64,000 nt of DNA from Lineus longissimus. Its lineage: Eukaryota; Nemertea; Pilidiophora; Heteronemertea; Lineidae. The first letter of the stretch is position 1, and every line of letters starts with the position of its first letter. The notes below the pieces were generated by a model. It ran no database searches. It worked only from the letters and a program-made list of their open reading frames with translations, and was not told where the DNA came from. Below, piece by piece: positions 56,106-64,000 of the stretch. Location of the stretch: positions 7,092,756-7,156,755 of the forward strand of contig NC_088318.1 of NCBI RefSeq assembly GCF_910592395.1, written 5' to 3'. The translations under genes were made by a program, and so were the position numbers.

Positions 56106-56409
56106 ATTTGATGCTGAGCGTCCAGGCTGTGTTTTCTATAAGGAGTTTTCAGACTCTGAGGAACAGATCGTCTGTCTCTTGAAGAATCTGGATGAACCCC
56201 CTCCTCTTGAGAGACCGGGAGAACAGCTTCCCCCTGGACTTGACGAGAAACGTCAAAACTACTTGTTCAAGTCCATCCGAGAGTTCTGCACCCCTGCTGC
56301 AAAGGACATAACATGCCCCATGCCTGTAAATCTGATTACAGAGGAGGAGGAAACTAATGGACCATTGGAAACTGTTCCTGGTAAAAAACGTCGTAACGTC
56401 AAGAAGTAG
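56106..56409 (+). CDS. DUF7869-like gene, exon 4
   Basis: After the acceptor TATTTCCAG an open frame reads FDAERPGCVFYKEFSDSEEQ, then ERPGEQLPPGLDEKRQNYLF, KSIREFCTPAAKDITCPMP and a KKRRNVKK tail before TAG. The PG.V.Y...S and KD..CP.P pattern is what I expect for the end of DUF7869-type proteins, after the GIKKYQH of exon 3. It sits 160 bp beyond the Kolobok-like element. Confidence 0.65.
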
Positions 56410-56900
56410 AGGTAACTTGTGAGCAAACATTCTTGGAAAACTGGAGTTGGCTTGTGTTGACGATGAACTGTTGGAAACTGTTGCTAGTAATAAAACGTTG
56501 TAAAGTCCTGCAGTAGAAGTGACTTGTGTGCGGACATTCTCGGAATACATTCTTGGAATACTAGACTTCCCTTGTGTTTGTAAAATACTGAAACATGTCC
56601 CTTTTTTGTGAAATTGTCTGGTTTATCAATAATTAATAAAAAAATAATCAATCAAAAAAATTTTTTAAAGATTTTTCTAGGGGGGGGGGGGCATTTTTGA
56701 CCATGTGACTTTGACACTGGGCCTCAAGGTCAAGTATCGTAGCATTTTTCTGGAAGGATGGAAGTTTCCTACAATACCCAAGAGAGCTTTACTTGGTAAT
56801 ATCCCCAGAACGATGCATTTTTGGTTCAACTGTCCCCTAGCAAAAACTCAAAATTTGGCTTCGGTCACGGGGTGACTTAGTGTTACGTCATGAAAAGGTT
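56410..56900. other. Non-coding stretch with a 12-base G run
   Basis: A duplicated phrase (GGAAACTGTTGCTAGTAATA resembles GGAAACTGTTCCTGGTAAAA upstream; a second ACATTCTTGGAATACT is near 56540) suggests a local tandem duplication of the exon's tail. AATAAA lies near 56635 and a G run at 56680-56691. No gene. Confidence 0.45.
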
Positions 56901-56970
56901 AAGTGCCAGTCCATGAGAGAACCATGCAATATCATGCAGAAGTGGCAAGATGGGGGGTCAACAGATTTGG
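56901..56970 (+). repeat. Shared promoter-proximal module, copy 3
   Basis: AAGTGCCAGTCCATGAGAGA followed by ACCATGC...AGTGGCAAGATGGGGGGTCAAC. The following ~500 bp also resembles the region after copy 1 (28541-29000) in scattered phrases, so the whole 5' region of the two genes is related. Confidence 0.75.
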
Positions 56971-57697
56971 TTGCAATTTTTACCATGGGCTACACTGGGG
57001 GAGGTATGAAGGCTGGTGGCTTCGTTTGGCCATACACCCTATGGTTCCGGTGTACGACCATTAACCCTTTCCTATGCATTATCTATTAGAAAATACCTCC
57101 AAACTAGACCTATTGTAGCTAATTTTGGCACCAGTTCCCCAATTCTTGAATACTATTGATGTGGAATTGAAAGATGGGGCCTTCAGCCATATTATCCATA
57201 ATTTTTATTTGCCCCAAAATATTCTTATAGGAGGGTAAGGGGTGTCCCAAAAATGCTCTACGCCCCATTTTTGAAAAATGTGCCATATTTGAGACAAGAT
57301 TCCTCAGCCATTGCAGGTCTTTGGCAAGTGACCTTTACATGGATAAAGCTTACTATATTGCTTTTCAATTAAAAAAAAAAAAATCCAGGGAACTCTTCCG
57401 GTTTTTTCGCAGCGGGCCCGACTGCGCGTCCCTCCGGGGTCCCTCCCGGAGACAATATAAAGCATATATCTCTGGATCCCCTTATGAATCCCTCCCAAAA
57501 TATTATTTGAGTATTAGTGAGACCTTTAGGATATGAAATTTACCATTTCCCCTGCCCACCCCTCAATTTTAATCCCTTTGGGGCCGAGTAGCCCTTTCGA
57601 GAGATAAGCGGTTAGGTTGGAAACCGTCCTGCATGCAACAACAACAGCAGTTACACAAGCATTGCACATGTTATCAGGTCATGTGCATGGATGCAGC

Positions 57698-60600
57698 ATG
57701 GAGGAAGAAAGAACACTTCAACGAAAGTGCGGTTTTTCTGAAATAATAAAGGATTTCCAATGTGGACTGGTAGGAAGTTATCCTCATGACACTTGTGTCC
57801 TCCCATTGAAGCAGTGCAAGAAAGATGTGAACGCTCATTTGAGCCGTTGTTTGACTCCAAATCAGGCTGCCCAGGTCAAAACAGAATGGCAGCTGATTGC
57901 ACTCCGTGCTGGTGTGTTCGATATTGACAGTCCTGTGTTGGACACCACCATTTGTCCAAAACACAGGTACCAGAGGAGTTTGTTTTGGAGTTCGTCCAGG
58001 AAATGTCCACACCCTTTACACCCTCCCAAATCCAAGGAAAAGCCACGGAAAGCTAAACAATATGGAGGAGGCCAGGTCCATCCAGAGAAGTCTAAAGAAA
58101 TTTGGAACCAGTGGGATGTGCTTGTGCCTGTTGGATCAGGTAAGGCAGTGCCAGTAGTTCAGTACATCTTGGAACATGTTAGGCCTATTATTAGGGCCTT
58201 AGCAGTGTACTGGGCTGTTATATGAATACATGTAAGCCTAGGCGTTGTGCCAGGCTCTGTCAATCCAGGACCAGGCCCTAGTCCAAGTAAAAACTTGTCT
58301 TATAGAGCTTACACTACCCACCATTGACTACAGTAGGGCGCGGAGAGTGATTGGTCTCACTAAACGCAAGTCAGGACTCACATACTGGTACGGTAGGCCT
58401 AGTTTGTTTTCATACTACATGTACTAGTGGTTGGGCACAACATTTGTTTGTCACTTTATGAGGACTGCTCCTGATCCATTCAAATCGTGACACCCACATG
58501 TAGGCAAAATTCACTTTATGCCAACTTATGGGGTGGTATTGGGATTGATTGTTTTCAATACTTTTCTTCTCCATTTCAGTTCTCTGCAAAAGTTGTGTGG
58601 CTAGACACAAAGAATACATGGCTAATTTAGAAACTAGATCAAGTGCAGCGGAGATAAGTCCAGTACGTGCAAATGCTGTTTATTGATAAAGACTGTGGTG
58701 ATGTGGAGTTGTTGGAGAAAAAAACATTTTCTCATGGACAGGCCAGAGAGGATAAAAGATTCTGAGAGAGGGGGCGGGGTTAGCAGCTCTTTTAGTTTAC
58801 GTGTGCTGAGGTCCAAGTAAATGTTCAAATTTCTCTATGAAGCTGTCACAAAGCTTTTGTGTTTCTAGGCATCAGTTGCATAGATTATAAGTACATGAAA
58901 AATACTGGCTATCTGTTTGTAATTTTCAGCCTGCCTCATCTACAGTTTCGTTGTCCCCTGTCTCTGAAATTCAACCTGAGAAAAATCGAAGGAACCTGAT
59001 GGTACGGAATTTGAGGTATGTGTTCTTAGCTTCACAGTCTAGGCACAACAATTTGTACCTTATTATTTGATAAATAATCAGTCAGATTTCCTTCAGTGAA
59101 TCCAGGTAATTTCCCATCGGTGCAATGTAAGGAAATTTATTATTCTATAATAAATTGTAGCCCCAGTAAATGACGCGACATCTAGTGCAAAAGGAGTTGA
59201 GATACTCTGATCCTAGCGTACGCTCTAGTCTGTTGTTGTTAAACCAGAGCTCGTTTAACCTTGGCACCGCAGCCCTTTAAGCCATCATACATGGCATGGG
59301 CTGTGCTAGTATTTTAATCTATTAGCCCATGGAACTCACAGTTTGCTTTTCAGTGTTTTGACTCTGAGTTGTAAGGAAGCTTGTTTCTTTCAGGGTGGAG
59401 ATGGAGAGGACCAGAGTTGGTGAGTGATTTTGCCTGTTACTGGGAGTACCGGTAATGGATCATCATGCTCAGAAGCTGATAATGTTATCATAAAGGTGAG
59501 CATTGATGCTAGGTGAAAGAGGTACAGCCAATGTGTCCTGTGCAATAAAAATACATTTTGTAGGATGACTGCTCCTAATGCTATGCTGGTGAGTTGCAGT
59601 GAAAATCTAACTTGAGTCAAATTTGGTTTTTCATAGCCGGCTTGCAAGGGAACTTCGAGGCTTTATAGTGACAACACGTCCATGGACCATTTCATTGATG
59701 CTATGCTGTCTTGTTGCACACATAAGTAATTACTGGTGTGGCCATTTAAAGTTCCTCTTTCATTTCAGGGTGGCCACTTTGCTTTCTGGAAATGGTAGCT
59801 CCACACCAAGTACAGAGACTGATAATGGTTGTGATGTGATGGATGTGACTTGGGAACCTACCCCAGCGCCACAAAATGTCGAACTGGCAACACTGAATAG
59901 TTTCCTTGCTAAAGGAGGATGTGCTCCAGTAGATGGTCAGCTCGTCACTGCCATTGACAGTGCCTCACAAAGAACCCTACGGTATTACAAATCGAAGGCA
60001 AGGGAAGCACTTGGTCTAGTTCTTCATCTTCTCACACATGGACAAGAGGATGAATTGATGGCGTTGGTCCATCCTGCACCATCGGTAGTGGATGACAGTT
60101 TAGCTGCTTCAGTCGTGAAGTGCTACAATGAGGCGGAAACATGGTTTACCAAAAGACAAATCCTATCCATCCTTGCTACGAATCGCACTAAAGCACAGTT
60201 GCTAGTTAGTTTCAAGATTTCATTAGCTGTTGCACGCAGTTCAAAGGATTGGCATGTAGTAGTAGGCAAGCCCTGTTGGTGTATCCCATCCTCATTGACG
60301 ACAAAATTGAGCATCATTACCGCCAGTCCCCACCACTCTATCAACTGAACCCCTCAGGCTATGCTGTATCAATAAGTTCTGTTGGTTGATAAGCAGGGTC
60401 ATGTGTGGAATGAGAGGTATGAGAAAGGACAACTATCACAATAGAATGACCCTGGTATTTCCAGTTGTTGGAACCAGATTACATCTTACATGAACATGTA
60501 CATGCACTTGAACTTGAGTGACCTGCTCATTGTCACTCATATTTACACTGTGCATATACATTTTGAATTGCTATTGTTGAAAAAATACCTAGTATTCAAT

Positions 60601-62593
60601 GTCTACCTTTTTGCAGGAACTAATCCCAGGATTGACTATCTATAGAATTGACAAGGCAAGAAAACACGCTACTGAAGTTGGTCAAGCCCAACCTGTGCAT
60701 ATGGAGCCAGTCACCCGATCCCGTATGGATGAGGCGAAGGTGGATCACTTCCTCGACTTCATCTCTAGACCAGAATTTCTTCAAGATGTAGCATATGGAA
60801 CTCGTACCATGAAGCTGAGCCATTGGGAGAAACTGGAGATACCAAATGTTGTGAGGACTACCATCGTGTCAAGACTCATTCAGTTGTACCTAGCAAACTG
60901 CGAGGAAATTGGTTTTCAACCACTGAAAGGAAGCTCACTCTTCTCAATAATTCAGGTAAGAATGCCAATTACAGGTATTTGGAGTTCGACTTCCAAAGGT
61001 AACAGCAAATGCAACTCCTTGGCAAAGATTTATTTTGAGTTCTTCTGCTGTGGATTTGGAAATTGTGTTTGTCTGCCCAAAACAAGTTGAAATCCAAGGG
61101 TATTCCGTGAGAAAGTATGGGAAAAGTTGGACCGTCTATTGATTGAAAAAGAGGAGAAGTACATCCTAGTAGTATTATTGAATATATGACATGTTTAATG
61201 ACACTTCTTTCATGTCTTTTTCCTCACTTGTTTACATATTGGTTGTAAAATAAAATTGTCTTTCATTCAGGTGTCCGCTGCATCTCAAAAAAAGTCCCTG
61301 GCTGGATTAGACAACATTGCCGCAGAAGGATCTCAAGCATTCGATACCCTACTCAAAGTTTTGGAAGTCCTTGGAGACTGTGGTATGTATAAAAATGTAA
61401 ACACTGATATGGTTGAGTCTTCTGCATTATTCAGTCACATAGGCTGCCTAAAACTGATTGTAACACATTGCCAAGCCAGCTATACCCATTCGGCCAAGCC
61501 AACTATGCCCATTCAGTTTCACTTGTACTCTTTGTTTTTCTCAATCTGCTAAAAGAAAACATAGGCCCACATGCATCAGTCAAGCACTATTATATTCATA
61601 GTGAACTCAAAAGAATTTCACATGCAACCTGCTTATCAAATTAACTTTTTTTTCACATTAATTTCAGGTTATCCACATGCAACAATAGAGGACTTGAATG
61701 TCAAGATTCAGTCTGCGAGGGTTTACCTAAAGACGGATTTCAAACATCATGTCAGCGAAGCCAGCCAGTGCCCTGACCACTGTATCATGTATGCCTTGGG
61801 GGATGGTACAACACCTTGCAGCCACAAACATGATTTTTCATGTCAACGATGTGACGAGATATCGTATATATTTGATACCATCGAGTCAGCCTTCAGCGAT
61901 TCAGACGTGTCATACAGGTATGGATATTTTCTTATGCCAAGCATGTTCTGTATGCCTAGGGTTTGTGTTGATGAATGACATTCAATGCCATCATGATCTT
62001 CTGGCTGTTTTCTTGATTGTTTCCTGAACCATCATACAACTACTTGCCTTACATCAAGTTTGATTCAGTAGCACACACCTCTGAGAATAAGTGTGTGGTC
62101 ATGGACTTTCTCAGGAATCAAACAGTGATTTGTCAGTTCCAACAATTTGCTGCCTGATGGTGTGTCTCAATCTGTATATTGTTACTGTGGTGTAGAACTC
62201 AATTGAATGTCAAGACCCTATCCCAAATTTCAGGCTCAAAGTAAACACTGCCTGAGTGACTTATGCCACCCCATGCTTATGCTTGTGCTAACGTATCATG
62301 CGGTCTTGTTTTCAGATATGAGAAACAGAGGGAAGAGCTTCTTTTTGATTTTGAAGCGGCAAAGGAGAAGATCATTCAACTGAAGGCACATTTGCTGAGG
62401 GCCAAGAACCAGGAGAGGGCCAAGACCAAAATTCTTGATGAGCTGCTGCCAAACCAATGCTTGATGACCATGGACTGGGCAATGAAATTCCTACCGATGA
62501 AGTTCCGTGAGGCCCAGCAAGACTGGTTTGCTAAGAAAGGCATCTCCTGGCATGTGTCTGCGTTGGTGACAAAGACAATGGAAAACGAGTACC
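57698..62593 (+). CDS. Multi-exon zinc-binding, transposase-like gene (copy 2), runs into assembly gap
   Basis: Nine exons with consistent GT/AG junctions: 57698-58139, 58580-58662, 58930-59015, 59394-59419, 59769-60204, 60617-60955, 61271-61382, 61668-61917, 62316-62593+. Exon 1 reads MEEERTLQRKCGF, PLKQCKKDVNAHLSRC, EWQLIALRAGVFDIDSPV, LDTTICPKHRY, SSSRKCPHPLH, a Cys/His-rich domain; exon 2 has LCKSCVARHKEYM. Middle exons are helical (LNSFLAKGGCAPVDGQLVTA, TMKLSHWEKLEIPNVVRTTI). Exons 7-8 have EGSQAFDTLLKVLEVLGDCG, CPDHCIMYALGD, CSHKHDFSCQRCDEIS. Exon 9 reaches MDWAMKFLPMKFREAQQDWF and GISWHVSALV, the opening of a core I recall from uncharacterised invertebrate proteins with a downstream RSDNAGCYH motif; the rest is in the N gap. 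No lesion seen in the readable part. Confidence 0.75.
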
Positions 62594-63093
62594 NNNNNNN
62601 NNNNNNNNNNNNNNNNNNNNNNNNNNNNNNNNNNNNNNNNNNNNNNNNNNNNNNNNNNNNNNNNNNNNNNNNNNNNNNNNNNNNNNNNNNNNNNNNNNNN
62701 NNNNNNNNNNNNNNNNNNNNNNNNNNNNNNNNNNNNNNNNNNNNNNNNNNNNNNNNNNNNNNNNNNNNNNNNNNNNNNNNNNNNNNNNNNNNNNNNNNNN
62801 NNNNNNNNNNNNNNNNNNNNNNNNNNNNNNNNNNNNNNNNNNNNNNNNNNNNNNNNNNNNNNNNNNNNNNNNNNNNNNNNNNNNNNNNNNNNNNNNNNNN
62901 NNNNNNNNNNNNNNNNNNNNNNNNNNNNNNNNNNNNNNNNNNNNNNNNNNNNNNNNNNNNNNNNNNNNNNNNNNNNNNNNNNNNNNNNNNNNNNNNNNNN
63001 NNNNNNNNNNNNNNNNNNNNNNNNNNNNNNNNNNNNNNNNNNNNNNNNNNNNNNNNNNNNNNNNNNNNNNNNNNNNNNNNNNNNNNNNNNNNN
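62594..63093. other. Assembly gap, 500 N
   Basis: Exactly 500 unknown bases, probably a placeholder length. It hides the catalytic core of the gene that starts at 57698. Confidence 0.99.
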
Positions 63094-64000
63094 CCAATAA
63101 AAAAGTGAGATTTTTAGCAAAAGAGGAGATTTTTCACTCATTATGAACTGGCGCCGCCTATTGTGTATTTATGGAAATAGTCTCTTCATTGCCCAAATTG
63201 GTCCTTGACCACAATTATTTCCTTTGCGATGCTGTATGATGTTATGAAAAAGACATTTTGGGTCACCATTGCAATGCATGGGCGGGGGGGGGGCACCCAA
63301 GGTGGTCGTGTACCTAAGCCTCCTCTTCGAAATTTCAATCCTCGGTTGGCGGATAAGGGACACTTTTCATAAATAATCCACTCCCAACGATGCCTGTAGC
63401 CAAGCTAACTTTTCAAACAAAATCTAAATCAATATCAATATCATTGTATATAGGGAACATCCCCTCCTGATTCATGGTTGGTCTGCTTGGACCAACTTTT
63501 TCTTTAGCGTTACATCCAGAAAAGTAAGGATTTTTACCTGCATGATCAGGCAACAAAGCCAAAGGTCAGGACAGACCTCTACAGACAGCGAATTCTATCT
63601 AATCACACATGAACGAGAAAAGTGAACAAGCAGTCCACCAGAAATAATGAAAATTAGTACTACAATGTATAATGTACTATGACTTCTTTTCACTATATAT
63701 GAGTATTTACAACATGAACACATACAAACCTACAATGGCCAGCCCCCCCCCCCCCACAGTTGAGTTTTAAAGCAGCTGACCTTTGACCTGGTAAATACAC
63801 AATACATTGTATCTCAAAAACAAGAGCAGCCGTAGTGACACCAAATGTCATCCTGGGTATACATTTGTACCTAGTGTACACATGTACCAATGATAAAAAC
63901 GGGGCAACAATAAGGATCCTCAACTTTGACCGGATACCAGGACCAAGTTTCTGATTTCTGTAGCATTTCTGAAGTTAGGCTGGTATGGCACTGAAAGCAG
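63094..64000. other. Non-coding stretch after the gap
   Basis: No exon matching the truncated gene is recognised. A 10-base G run (63284-63293) and a 13-base C run (63743-63755) are present, the latter inside a repeat-like phrase (GACCTTTGACCTGG). Confidence 0.5.

Larger units (their letters stand above)
34461..56409 (+). pseudogene. DUF7869-like transposase-type gene spread over four exons
   Basis: Four exons, 34461-34790, 42286-42563, 45646-46543 and 56106-56409, read in order as one protein of the DUF7869 type. Exon 1 has CKSCKLNNGKPC and, after a frameshift near 34730, FVHGHRICRNTFKFIH. Exon 2 has LLKHYKENGLTPRNKKSGGR and LPSHFSKTSVFKLY. Exon 3 holds the core: HYSFDYAQQVHYPSD, GPVYFLTPRKCGLFGL, LHCDNCSGQNKN, GHTKF, and, after two more frameshifts (near 46320 and 46470), YLKPFFKSLTGIKKYQH. 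Exon 4 reads FDAERPGCVFYKEFSDSEEQ and KDITCPMP. Junctions fit GT/AG (GTAAGT after 34790; TTCAG before 42286; GTATGT after 42563; TTCAG before 45646; TTCCAG before 56106), except the exon 3 donor (CACAGTCAG), which looks mutated. Conserved Asp residues in FDYAQ and HCDNC suggest an RNase H-like fold. Three frameshifts indicate a pseudogene. Confidence 0.72.

Noticed and set aside
1-64000. tRNA, rRNA or other structured RNA genes
   Set aside because: I saw no convincing T-arm box with a foldable cloverleaf, and no rRNA-like stretch; a covariance-model scan would be needed to exclude them.

Overview
The window looks like non-coding and transposon-rich DNA from a marine invertebrate animal (lophotrochozoan, echinoderm, hemichordate or lancelet; I cannot choose between them). 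The evidence is eukaryotic: GT/AG introns, AATAAA signals, nested DNA transposons, a LINE with a 3' microsatellite tail, and repeats that open with a GGCC palindrome and close with a hairpin followed by TAAAAA, of a kind common in aquatic invertebrate genomes. I found no convincing ordinary host gene. Almost every long reading frame belongs to a mobile element or to a transposase-like family of unknown function.

Layout, 1-21 kb. A 299-bp tandem repeat element (1-591) is followed by a 10.07-kb piggyBac element (660-10731, TTAA on both sides). Its four-exon transposase has a 5.8-kb first intron filled by five copies of a ~440-bp inverted-repeat element, duplicated flanks, and a nested 747-bp element. 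A Mutator-like element with PHD finger, OTU protease and MULE transposase occupies about 11.7-17.1 kb. It is frameshifted and split by a 1033-bp TAA-flanked element, which holds a still smaller one. A CR1-like reverse-transcriptase scrap (about 17.2-17.7 kb) abuts a broken transposase-like gene (17.73-20.15 kb) and the fragment of another (20.7-21.3 kb).

Layout, 21-34 kb. A near full-length LINE (21.3-27.84 kb) has an unusual ORF1 that joins a J-domain, a coiled coil and an SGNH esterase. A degenerate copy of a zinc-binding, transposase-like gene follows (28.5-32.1 kb), with a 1.7-kb hairpin-ended repeat in one of its introns.

Layout, 34-64 kb. Four exons of one DUF7869-like gene can be linked across 22 kb (34.46-56.41 kb). 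Its introns hold an apparently intact Tc1-like element with DD38E spacing (35699-37740), a two-ORF unit pairing a chromo-barrel protein with a 731-residue zinc-knuckle protein (38.1-41.0 kb), 300-bp tandem repeats (42.7-45.5 kb), and a THAP/Kolobok-like transposon (50164-55942) that carries a second gene with a P2X7-type C-terminal domain. From 56.9 kb to a 500-N assembly gap (62594-63093) runs a second, largely unbroken nine-exon copy of the zinc-binding gene seen at 28.5 kb.

The most interesting pattern across the window is that three unrelated-looking genes (17.7-20.1, 34.5-56.4 and 57.7-62.6 kb) each carry what looks like an RNase H-like catalytic core. They may be members of poorly described eukaryotic transposase families. 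Family names are from memory of typical motifs; no database search was possible.
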